Origin: Leucobacter sp.
Lineage (GTDB): Bacteria > Actinomycetota > Actinomycetes > Actinomycetales > Microbacteriaceae
Length of the DNA stretch: 9,680 nt
Assembly: GCA_031178565.1 (NCBI GenBank)
Contig: JAPSIU010000006.1
Span: 1 to 9,680 of the forward strand
Direction of reading: 5' to 3'
Part shown: positions 1 through 6,594 of the stretch, in pieces
Layout of the letters: each line of letters starts with the position of its first letter
Numbering within the stretch: position 1 is the stretch's first letter
Notes under the pieces: model-generated
Seen by the model: only the letters and a program-made list of their open reading frames with translations
What the model was told of the DNA's origin: nothing
Database searches by the model: none
Made by a program: the position numbers and the translations under genes

Positions 1-137
1 GCTTTCCCGTTCTCGCCCGCGGCCCGCGCAAACCGTCTACAACCCGCGGTGGTTCGTCGGGTCCCCGCGTTTATGGGGGTGGGGCGAAGTGGTTAAGGCT
101 TCCCGTCTGCGCAGCACTCACCCCCGGGCCCCGTTCC
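1..137. other. Non-coding left edge, downstream of the hydrolase
   Basis: This stretch lies beyond the stop of the minus-strand alpha/beta hydrolase and runs to the window edge. It is very GC-rich with short C and G runs. I see no convincing gene, no strong hairpin followed by T residues, and no complete RNA gene. Open frames here are continuations of shadow frames from the neighbouring gene. A gene entering from the left cannot be excluded because the edge cuts the sequence. Confidence 0.4.
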
Positions 138-1058
138 TCAGCGCAGGAAGTCGGAGACCACTCGGTTGAATTTCTGGTACGCGGTCTGGCAGAGCGAATG
201 CCCGCCGAATTCCTCGGCCGTGAAGCGGATCCACGTGCAGTCCCGGATCGTCTGCTGCATCCAATCGTTGCTCTCGGGTGTGGTCGCGTGGGCGGCATCC
301 CCCGTGAGCAGGAGGACGGGCCTGTCGATCCTCGGGAATACGCCGCGCCAGTCGTTCCAGATATGGTTCCTCACGAGTTCCGCGAGGAACTCGCGGCGCG
401 GCCCGTCGAACACGGTCGGGTCCTTGAGCAGCTCGATCTTTTGCGCGTAGTCGCCCGGGATCTGCTCGATGATGTCATCCGTGACCACGAGATCCGGGGT
501 ATCCCAGTAGGAGGCGAGCAGCGGCCATCCTGCGTCGAAGTCGCTCCTGTAGATCCGCTTCACGAACCACGTGTCGATGATCTGGCCCGCGTGACGTCGC
601 CGCTCCTCATAGGTCTCATACGGGTCGGCGATGATCATCGGAGGCTGATCGACGAAGACGAACTTCTCGACCCTCGACTGGCCGAAGAGATCGATGTACG
701 CCCAAAGCACTGCCGCTCCCATCGACCATCCGAGCAGACTGACCTTCGGTGCGCCGATGAACTCGATGAACTCTCTGAGGTCCGCCGCGAGTCTCTGCAC
801 CGACCGCCCATGAGCAGGCGCGTCCGAGAGCCCATGCCCTCTCTGCTCGAGGATGTAGACCTTCCGGTCGGCGGAGAGTTCCGGCGCGTTGAGCGAATAG
901 CACTCTGCTGCGCAGTCGAAGGCCGGCACCATGATCAGGGGGACGCCTCCCTCGCCCTTGTGCAGGTAACGCAGACGGGTTCCGTCTTCGCACACGAAAT
1001 AGGCTTCCACGAAGCCCTCGAGCAACGGCTTCTCAGGTCCGATCACCACAGCGTTCAT
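138..1058 (-). CDS. Alpha/beta hydrolase fold protein
   Basis: A 306-residue protein of normal size for a single-domain alpha/beta hydrolase, probably cytoplasmic, with no signal peptide or membrane segment. The nucleophile elbow is GWSMG (about residues 110-114, Ser112). The likely acid is Asp254 in LLLTGDAAH and the likely catalytic base is His287 in FGGHSL. A helical cap occupies roughly residues 140-225. The usual HG oxyanion motif after strand 3 is replaced by VPAFD (about 44-48), which is atypical. I chose the ATG at 1058 over the TTG one codon upstream because AAGGAC lies at a good distance from the ATG. It starts 42 nt after the permease stop on the same strand, so the two are probably co-transcribed. 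It could act on an ester, amide, lactone or beta-diketone. The fold is clear, the substrate is not. Confidence 0.9.
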   Translation of the reverse strand: MNAVVIGPEKPLLEGFVEAYFVCEDGTRLRYLHKGEGGVPLIMVPAFDCAAECYSLNAPELSADRKVYILEQRGHGLSDAPAHGRSVQRLAADLREFIEFIGAPKVSLLGWSMGAAVLWAYIDLFGQSRVEKFVFVDQPPMIIADPYETYEERRRHAGQIIDTWFVKRIYRSDFDAGWPLLASYWDTPDLVVTDDIIEQIPGDYAQKIELLKDPTVFDGPRREFLAELVRNHIWNDWRGVFPRIDRPVLLLTGDAAHATTPESNDWMQQTIRDCTWIRFTAEEFGGHSLCQTAYQKFNRVVSDFLR

Positions 1059-1064
1059 CAAACT

Positions 1065-1070
1065 GTCCTT
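1065..1070 (-). promoter_or_regulatory. Ribosome binding site fixing the hydrolase start
   Basis: On the minus strand this reads AAGGAC, with six bases between it and the ATG at 1058. The alternative TTG at 1061 would leave only three bases, too few for a normal Shine-Dalgarno interaction. This supports the ATG as the start. Confidence 0.6.
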
Positions 1071-1100
1071 TTCGATAGATGGTTTCCGAGAATCGCCGCC

Positions 1101-2543
1101 TCACTGGCGCCCGATCCGCGCGTACACGTCCGGCTTGATCCGCTTGTACAGGGCCGCGAGCGCGATCCCGCCGAAGAACACCACACCGAGGAAGATCATG
1201 AGCGTCGTGGAGAGCGCCTGCGAACCGCCGGTGAGCGCGTTGAAGTTCGTGATCGCGAGGTATGCGCAGATGCCGAGGCCGATCGCGGCAAGCACCGGGG
1301 CGATGACCCGCGGGACGAAGGAGAACTGGTCCCGGCCGTGTCGATGCAGGTATGCAAGGATCGCGAAGTTGCAGATGAACAGGACCACGATCAGCACAAG
1401 ACTCGTCATCCCCAGCATCGCCGCGTAGAAGGCCGTCGGATCCACGTTGGCGAGGATCGCCGGGATGTTGACCGCCAGGCAGGCGAGGCTCGCCACGAGC
1501 GACGCGAGGTAGGGCGAGCCCTGCTTCGCGTGGACCTTGCTCAGCTGCTTCGGCAGGATCCCATCAGCTCCGAGGTTGAACAGGTATCGCGAGACGATGT
1601 TGTGCCCGGCAAGAATCACCGCGAAGGTGCTCGTGAACACGAGCGCCGAGGAGATGTCGAACAGCAGCTTCCCACCGAACGCCAGGAACGTCGCGTGCAC
1701 CGTTCCCGTGGGATCCTCCGCTGACCGCGCGACGGCGTCGTCCATCCCCGCGGCGTTGATGAACGCCCACGAGGTGATCGCGTACAGGAGCGTCGCGAAG
1801 ATGACGACCATGTACGTCGCAGCCGGCACTGTCCGAGAGGGATTCTTGACCTCGGAGCGGAACAGCGCCGTGATCTCGAAGCCCCCGAACATGCCGATCG
1901 CGAACAGCATCGCCATGGCGACGGATCCGCCTACCCAGTTGGAGGGCAGCAGCGGCTCGGCCGAAATGACTCCAGCGGCCCCGCCCTGGACGAACACGGA
2001 GATGTCGTAGATGACGATGACGAGCACCTCGAGCCCGAGGAACACGGTCAGCAGCGTTGCCGAAAGAGAGAACTTCAGCAGCCCGAGGACCCCGACGATC
2101 ACCCACAGGATGATCCCCCAGACGTACCAAGGCAGCTCGGGGAGGCCGAGGGTGTCGTGGAAGAGCTGGTGGGAGACGATCCCGCCGAATGCGAAGGTAC
2201 CGGAGTAGGCCGCGAAGTACCCGACGAGCGTGAGGAGGCCGGCTCCGAGACCGAGCTTCTTCCCTAATCCGGCCGTGATGTACGCGTAGAACGCACCGGG
2301 GTTCGGCAGGATCCTCGCCATCCGCGTGAATCCGATGGCGAACAGCCCGATGACGACACCCGCTGCGATGAAGGCGCCTGCTGCACCGATCCCGTTCCCG
2401 TATCCCACGATGATGGGGATCGCTGCGAATACGATCACCAGCGGGGCGTTCCAGGCCATCACGGTGAAGAACAGGTGGAACAAACCGAGGTTGCCCTTGA
2501 GTTCCGGCTGAGCTTCCACAGCCTCCTGCCTCGTTACGGCCAT
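1101..2543 (-). CDS. APC superfamily amino acid/polyamine permease
   Basis: A 480-residue integral membrane protein with about 12 hydrophobic segments, matching the usual size and topology of amino acid-polyamine-organocation transporters. TM1 carries the unwound glycine-rich stretch VGYGNGIG (about 46-53) that binds the substrate backbone in this superfamily. The family signature with EVKNPSRTVPAA lies at about 231-242. A second conserved stretch, SRYLFNLGADGILPK (about 318-332), is followed by a cytoplasmic loop ending in GSP. By family it is a secondary importer, probably proton-coupled, of an amino acid, amine or related compound; the exact substrate is not readable. The ATG at 2543 has AGAGAGG upstream at good spacing. 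It lies upstream of, and probably in an operon with, the alpha/beta hydrolase, and is divergent from the ThDP-enzyme operon, so it may bring in that operon's substrate. Confidence 0.93.
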   Translation of the reverse strand: MAVTRQEAVEAQPELKGNLGLFHLFFTVMAWNAPLVIVFAAIPIIVGYGNGIGAAGAFIAAGVVIGLFAIGFTRMARILPNPGAFYAYITAGLGKKLGLGAGLLTLVGYFAAYSGTFAFGGIVSHQLFHDTLGLPELPWYVWGIILWVIVGVLGLLKFSLSATLLTVFLGLEVLVIVIYDISVFVQGGAAGVISAEPLLPSNWVGGSVAMAMLFAIGMFGGFEITALFRSEVKNPSRTVPAATYMVVIFATLLYAITSWAFINAAGMDDAVARSAEDPTGTVHATFLAFGGKLLFDISSALVFTSTFAVILAGHNIVSRYLFNLGADGILPKQLSKVHAKQGSPYLASLVASLACLAVNIPAILANVDPTAFYAAMLGMTSLVLIVVLFICNFAILAYLHRHGRDQFSFVPRVIAPVLAAIGLGICAYLAITNFNALTGGSQALSTTLMIFLGVVFFGGIALAALYKRIKPDVYARIGRQ

Positions 2544-2581
2544 ATGGATCGTCCTCTCTGACGAGTATCACTACTGATTTC

Positions 2582-2608
2582 ATTAGAGAACCTAGGCGAG
2601 CCCGTAAA
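2582..2608 (-). promoter_or_regulatory. Candidate promoter for the permease-hydrolase operon
   Basis: On the minus strand a -10-like TCTAAT (2582-2587, five of six consensus bases) is preceded by TTTACG (2603-2608, four of six to the -35 consensus) with a 15-bp spacer, shorter than the usual 17. The start point would fall near 2575, giving a leader of about 30 nt with a good Shine-Dalgarno. This is plausible but unproven, since hexamers of this quality occur by chance. Confidence 0.25.
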
Positions 2609-2823
2609 CCGGCCACCTCGGCACTTTTCCAAACCGCGACCGCGCCCCCCGTCATTCGAACAACCGAAGCCCACAAGCCGGCGCGCTCCTCGATTCGTGC
2701 ATTTGATGAGGCGCGCTCGGGATGTTCGTAAGATCGCCAAAGCTCCGCGCGTCCCGTCTGGATAGCTTCGAACAGCAGAGGCCCTGCGACCCAGCGTGCC
2801 GCTTCTCCATGCACCAAGATTCG

Positions 2824-2837
2824 GACGGCTATCCGTC
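2824..2837 (+). promoter_or_regulatory. Short hairpin abutting the E1 alpha ribosome binding site
   Basis: GACGG (2824-2828) and CCGTC (2833-2837) form a perfect 5-bp stem with the 4-nt loop CTAT. The Shine-Dalgarno-like GAGGGGAC starts two bases later (2839-2846), and the ATG follows at 2852. It could be an mRNA structure that influences translation or a DNA palindrome bound by a regulator. A 5-bp GC-rich stem can arise by chance. Confidence 0.3.
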
Positions 2838-2851
2838 AGAGGGGACGACCC

Positions 2852-3871
2852 ATGCCTGCAACCGCACAGGAGACCCTGACGGGAGCCCCCGCGTCTGCGG
2901 GCGGAAGTCTGCTCGGCGGTTATCTCACGATGCTGCGAATCCGGGAGTTCGAACTCGCGGCGATAGAGGGGCACTCGCAGAAGCATGTACTGGGCACCCT
3001 CCACCCCTACATCGGGCAGGAAGCGATCGCCACCGGAATGTGCGCCCACCTTCGCCGGAACGACCTGCTGCTCTCGACGCACCGAGGCCACGGCCACTGC
3101 ATCGCCAAGGGAGCCCCCGTCGGCCCCATGATGTCGGAGCTGTTCGGCCGGGAGAACGGCCTGTGCGGCGGCAAAGGCGGCTCCATGCACGTCGCGGACT
3201 TCGACGCGGGAATGCTCGGGGCGAACGGGGTGGTCGGGGCGAACATCGTGCTCGCCGCCGGTGCGGCTCACGAGATCAAGCGGCGTCGCGACGACCGAGT
3301 AGTCGTTTGCTTCTTCGGAGACGGGGCGATGAATCGCGGCCCGTTCCTGGAGGGTCTCAACTGGGCTCGCGTTTTCGATCTTCCGGCCATCTTCGTCTGC
3401 GAGGACAATCGGCACTCCGCGTCGACGCGGACGTCGACGATGACCGGTGGCGACGGCGCAGGCGCTCGCGCTCGCAGCATCGGACTGATGACCATCGAGG
3501 TGGACGGCAACTCCCTTCCCGACATGCTGGCCGCAGGCGAAGAAGCCGTCTCGATTGCGAGGGCGGGGGAAGGGCCGGTGTTCGTCCACGCGCGCACGTT
3601 CCGGCTCACCGGGCACACGGCTACCGACGCCGCCGCGTGGCGCGACTCCGAAGAGGTTGAGGAGCGTTGGTCCGCCGATCCCCTTCCGGCCACACGCGAG
3701 CTCCTCCTCTCGGTCGGATGCGATGAGGATGCATTGGCGGCCGAGGAGAACCGGGTGCGCGACGAGGTTCAAGCCGCGTACGACCAAGCGCTCGCGGCGC
3801 CCTACCCCCGGGCATCCCGAGCTTTCGAAGATGTACAAGACGTCGGCGACCCCCGGAACGGAGCCTTCTGA
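2852..3871 (+). CDS. ThDP-dependent dehydrogenase E1 component, alpha subunit
   Basis: A 339-residue protein of the usual length for the alpha subunit of heterotetrameric 2-oxo acid or acetoin dehydrogenase E1. With the beta subunit it binds thiamine diphosphate and decarboxylates or cleaves a 2-oxo acid or alpha-hydroxyketone, normally passing the acyl group to an E2 lipoyl domain. Visible features are HRGHGH (77-82), GGKGGSMHVAD (106-116) and MLGANGVVGA (121-130), both close to the acetoin dehydrogenase type, the ThDP/Mg motif GDGAMNRG (156-163) ending at EDN (184-186), and the late loop RLTGHTATD (251-259) with its conserved His255. The first Asn of the usual ENN is Asp here; the metal-binding second Asn is kept. 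The start has GAGGGGAC upstream. It overlaps the beta gene by one base (TGATG). No E2 or E3 gene follows. The family is secure. The substrate (acetoin, pyruvate, a branched 2-oxo acid or another) is not. Confidence 0.93.
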   Translation: MPATAQETLTGAPASAGGSLLGGYLTMLRIREFELAAIEGHSQKHVLGTLHPYIGQEAIATGMCAHLRRNDLLLSTHRGHGHCIAKGAPVGPMMSELFGRENGLCGGKGGSMHVADFDAGMLGANGVVGANIVLAAGAAHEIKRRRDDRVVVCFFGDGAMNRGPFLEGLNWARVFDLPAIFVCEDNRHSASTRTSTMTGGDGAGARARSIGLMTIEVDGNSLPDMLAAGEEAVSIARAGEGPVFVHARTFRLTGHTATDAAAWRDSEEVEERWSADPLPATRELLLSVGCDEDALAAEENRVRDEVQAAYDQALAAPYPRASRAFEDVQDVGDPRNGAF

Positions 3872-4860
3872 TGGCATCGCTCATCACTGTGACCGCGGCC
3901 GAAGCATCGATCCTGGCACTCCGCGAGGAGTTCGAGCGGGACGAGGACGTCTGGGCGCTCGGCGAGGATATCGGCCGGGGCGGAGTCTTCGGCCAGTACG
4001 CGGGACTGCAGGACGAGTTCGGGCCGGAGCGCGTCGTGGACGCGCCGATCTCGGAGGCGGCGATCCTCGGCGCAGCGGTCGGCGCAGCCATGGTCGGGGC
4101 TCGACCCGTCGTCGAAATGCGCTTCAGCGATTTCGCACTCTGCGCCATGGACGAGATGATTAACCAGGCTGCAAAGGCGCGCTACATGTTCGGCGGCCAG
4201 GCCAGCGTACCCATCGTGGTGCGGGAACCGATCGGGCTCTGGCGCTCGGCAGCCGCCCAGCACTCGCAGTCGCTCGAGTCCTGGTATGCGCATGTTCCCG
4301 GGCTCATCGTCGTCTGCCCGTCCACCCCGGCTGATATTCGCGGGCTGCTCAAGGCCTCGATCCGCGCGAACGATCCGGTCGTCTTCATGGAGCACAAGGG
4401 GCACTGGCAGCAGCGGGGCGAAGTCGACCTCGACGATATGGAGCCGATGGAACTCGGCAAGGCCGCGGTGCGACGCGAGGGTGCCGATGTGACGATCGTC
4501 TCCTGGTCGGCTCAGGTGCACGTGGCACTGGATGCGGCCGAGCGACTCGCCGAGCGAGGCGTCGAAGCCGATGTCATCGACCTGCGCACCATCTTCCCGT
4601 GGGACAAGGACGCGGTGTCGGCGAGCGTTCGCAGGACCGGCCGCCTGCTGGTCGTGCACGAGTCGGTTGCCGTTGGAGGGTTCGGAGGAGAGATCGCGGC
4701 GTGGGTGGCGGAGCACGAGTTCCAGCACCTGCGCGCACCCGTGGCACGTCTCGGTGCACCGCGCATCCCTGTCGGCTACGCCCCGACCCTGGAGGACCAG
4801 ATCCGAGTGACAGCGGACGACATCGTCGACCGCATCATCCGGATGACCAATGAAGGATAA
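3871..4860 (+). CDS. ThDP-dependent dehydrogenase E1 component, beta subunit
   Basis: A 329-residue partner of the preceding alpha subunit and of normal length for the family. The N-terminal pyrimidine-binding domain shows LGEDIG (30-35), DAPISEAAILGAAVGAAM (57-74) with the Glu62 that activates the ThDP aminopyrimidine, and AMDEMINQAAKARYM (92-106). AQHSQSLE (129-136) follows, then PGL and CPSTPAD (149-155). The C-terminal transketolase-type domain (about 200-325) carries VIDLRTIFPWD (235-245) and HESVAVGGFGGEIA (263-276). All key residues appear intact. The start codon overlaps the alpha stop (TGATG), so the two subunits are probably translated together in equal amounts. The closest broad match is the acetoin/pyruvate/2-oxoisovalerate dehydrogenase E1 beta group. 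Which of these it serves cannot be settled from sequence alone. Confidence 0.93.
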   Translation: MASLITVTAAEASILALREEFERDEDVWALGEDIGRGGVFGQYAGLQDEFGPERVVDAPISEAAILGAAVGAAMVGARPVVEMRFSDFALCAMDEMINQAAKARYMFGGQASVPIVVREPIGLWRSAAAQHSQSLESWYAHVPGLIVVCPSTPADIRGLLKASIRANDPVVFMEHKGHWQQRGEVDLDDMEPMELGKAAVRREGADVTIVSWSAQVHVALDAAERLAERGVEADVIDLRTIFPWDKDAVSASVRRTGRLLVVHESVAVGGFGGEIAAWVAEHEFQHLRAPVARLGAPRIPVGYAPTLEDQIRVTADDIVDRIIRMTNEG

Positions 4861-4875
4861 GGAAGAACTGACGTC

Positions 4876-6594
4876 ATGTATATCACTGCAGGTGAAGCAC
4901 TCGCGCGGACCGTTGCGGCGTTCGAACCGGGTCTGATGCTGGGGATGGGCGGGTTTCAGCTGCTCCCGTTCTACGACGCGGCTCGTCGCCTCGGGCTCCC
5001 CCACCACCTGATCAACGACGAACGAGCCGCGATCTTCGCCGCGGACGCCTATGCCAAGGCGACGGGGCGCGTAGGCGTCGTCGACGCGACGCTCGGGCCG
5101 GGAGCCACCAACCTGGTCACCGGTCTCGTCGAATCGTTGAACGCCGGCGTGCCGATCGTCGCCATCGTGGGCGACACCCACCGCGACCACTCCTGGAAGA
5201 ACATGACGCAGGAGTCGCGCCAGGTCGACATCCTGCGACCCGCGGTGAAGGAACTCCTCGACGTCACCACACCCTTGCGAGTTCCCGAACTCGTGAAGCG
5301 CGCCTTCGCGATCGCCACGAGCGGCCGTCCCGGCCCCGTCGTCATCAACATCCCCGAGAGCGTCACGCACGCCGAGTGGGAATACGATGAGTCTGAGTTC
5401 GAAGTGAATGGGGCGTTCGCCTCCATTCCCGCCTACCGCACCCGTCCCGATTCCGACAGCGTCCTGCGAGCGTCCCGACTCGTGGCGAGCGCCGAGCGGC
5501 CCGTCATCCTTGCCGGCGGTGGCATCCACCTGAGCCGAGCATGGGCGGAGCTCACCTCGTTCGCCGACGCCCTCAACATCCCCGTGGCCCACACGATGAC
5601 CGGTAAGGGCGCCGTCAGCGATACCAACCCTCTCAGCGCCGGGCTCTTCGGACGATACGATCGCATCGCCAACAGCACGATCGAGCAATCCGATCTCGTC
5701 ATCACGATCGGCTGCAAGCTCGGGGAGATCGCGACCAAACGCTACACGGTTCCGCCGGCGAATGCGCGGGTCATCCAGATCGACTCGGTGGCGGAGGAGA
5801 TCGGCCGGACCCGTGAGATCGAGCTCGGCCTCTGGGGCGACGCCCGGGAGACCCTCGTCGCACTGCTCGAGGTGCTCGACGGGCAAGCCGCCGAGATCCG
5901 GCAGAGGAATGCCGCCTACGCGGCGACGATTCCCGAGAAGATGGCGGCCTGGAAGACCTCTGTGCGAGCGCGGCTCGAATCGGATGAGGTGCCGATCAAC
6001 ATGGCCCGCGCGCTCAACGAGATCAACGAGATCCTCCCGGCCGACGGATATCTGATCGCCGACGGCGGCTTCGCGGCCCACTGGGGAGCTCTGCTGTTCG
6101 ACGCGAAGCAGGCCGGTCGGCAGTTCCTCCCCGATCGGGGCTTCGCATCGATCGGCTACGGTCTCCCCGGAGCGATCGGCGCTTCACTCGCGTCCCCGGA
6201 CAAGCCGGTTCTCGCGATCACGGGCGATGGCGGGTTCAACATGATGCTGGGCGAGCTCGAGACCGCGCGCCGGCTCAAGACGAATGCGACGATCATGGTC
6301 GTCAACAATGCGGCCTCGGGGTACATCAAGGCCTTGCAGCACCTCATGTACGGCGAGGAGGGGTACCACGCATCCGATCTCGAGGAGACGAACTTCGCCG
6401 ACATCGCGAGAGCGATGGGCGTGCACGGCGTCAGGGTCGAGGATCCCGGTTTCTTCGGCGACTCCCTGCGCGAATGCCTCGCCACCCCCGGGATCTCGGT
6501 GCTGGACGTCGTGGTGACCCGTGATCCCGCCAAGATGCTGCCCGGAGTGGATTCACGCGCAGCGCAGGTGAAGAAGGGCGACCGGATCGCATGA
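4876..6594 (+). CDS. Acetolactate-synthase-like ThDP enzyme
   Basis: A 572-residue protein with the three-domain layout of the acetolactate synthase/pyruvate oxidase/benzoylformate decarboxylase superfamily. The pyrimidine domain (about 1-170) has the catalytic Glu49 in NDERAAIFAADAYAKATG and the turn LGPGATNL (73-80). A central domain (about 190-335) has TGKGA (242-246) and IGCKLGE (278-284). The C-terminal PP domain has the Mg motif GDGGFNMMLGELETA (450-464) and NN at 477-478. After NN comes AASGYIKALQH, which differs from the GMVxQW-type stretch of true acetohydroxyacid synthase, and no small regulatory subunit gene is adjacent, so a biosynthetic IlvB role is unlikely. It starts 15 nt after the E1 beta stop behind AAGGAAG and its end overlaps the next gene (ATGA). 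Decarboxylation, C-C lyase or carboligation are all possible. The family is sure, the reaction is not. Confidence 0.9.
   Translation: MYITAGEALARTVAAFEPGLMLGMGGFQLLPFYDAARRLGLPHHLINDERAAIFAADAYAKATGRVGVVDATLGPGATNLVTGLVESLNAGVPIVAIVGDTHRDHSWKNMTQESRQVDILRPAVKELLDVTTPLRVPELVKRAFAIATSGRPGPVVINIPESVTHAEWEYDESEFEVNGAFASIPAYRTRPDSDSVLRASRLVASAERPVILAGGGIHLSRAWAELTSFADALNIPVAHTMTGKGAVSDTNPLSAGLFGRYDRIANSTIEQSDLVITIGCKLGEIATKRYTVPPANARVIQIDSVAEEIGRTREIELGLWGDARETLVALLEVLDGQAAEIRQRNAAYAATIPEKMAAWKTSVRARLESDEVPINMARALNEINEILPADGYLIADGGFAAHWGALLFDAKQAGRQFLPDRGFASIGYGLPGAIGASLASPDKPVLAITGDGGFNMMLGELETARRLKTNATIMVVNNAASGYIKALQHLMYGEEGYHASDLEETNFADIARAMGVHGVRVEDPGFFGDSLRECLATPGISVLDVVVTRDPAKMLPGVDSRAAQVKKGDRIA

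Larger units (their letters stand above)
2544..2851. promoter_or_regulatory. Divergent intergenic control region
   Basis: These 308 bases separate the leftward permease operon from the rightward ThDP-enzyme operon and must hold promoters for both. Visible elements are a possible permease promoter near 2582-2608, a 9-bp direct repeat GGCGCGCTC at 2680-2688 and 2710-2718 (30 bp apart, about three helical turns), an 8-bp repeat TTCGAACA at 2655-2662 and 2767-2774, and a 5-bp stem hairpin at 2824-2837 just before the E1 alpha ribosome binding site. I see no credible protein-coding gene and no TPP riboswitch core. The operator assignments are guesses. Confidence 0.6.

Noticed and set aside
80..125. 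tRNA-like stretch resembling a D-arm box (GTGGTTAAGGC)
   Set aside because: No acceptor stem, anticodon arm or T-arm can be formed in the right order; a T-arm-like GGTTCG occurs before it, not after.
198..1724. Plus-strand open frame of 508 codons opposite the hydrolase and permease
   Set aside because: It runs antisense to two well-supported genes and across their intergenic gap, its product is Arg/Glu/Asp-rich with no recognisable domain, and long antisense frames are expected in GC-rich DNA.
2681..2716. Inverted GCGCGC pair as a terminator or operator hairpin
   Set aside because: GCGCGC is self-complementary, so any two copies look inverted; the extra pairing needs a 2-nt bulge. Only the direct repeat is kept, as a weak observation.
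2703..2734. TTGATG and TAAGAT as a plus-strand promoter for the ThDP operon
   Set aside because: The spacer is 20 bp, too long for a standard promoter, and the start would leave a leader of over 100 nt. Not strong enough to annotate.
2544..2851. TPP riboswitch upstream of the ThDP-enzyme operon
   Set aside because: Looked for because two ThDP enzymes follow. The conserved CTGAGA and the second-arm core were not found.
2534..3877. Minus-strand open frame of 447 codons covering the divergent region and the E1 alpha gene
   Set aside because: It covers the expected promoter region and overlaps a clear enzyme gene; composition is Arg/Gly-rich and nothing is recognisable.
3802..6081. Minus-strand open frame of 759 codons opposite the E1 and ThDP enzyme genes
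   Set aside because: It is antisense to three clear genes, low in complexity and without any domain; a shadow of GC-rich codon usage.
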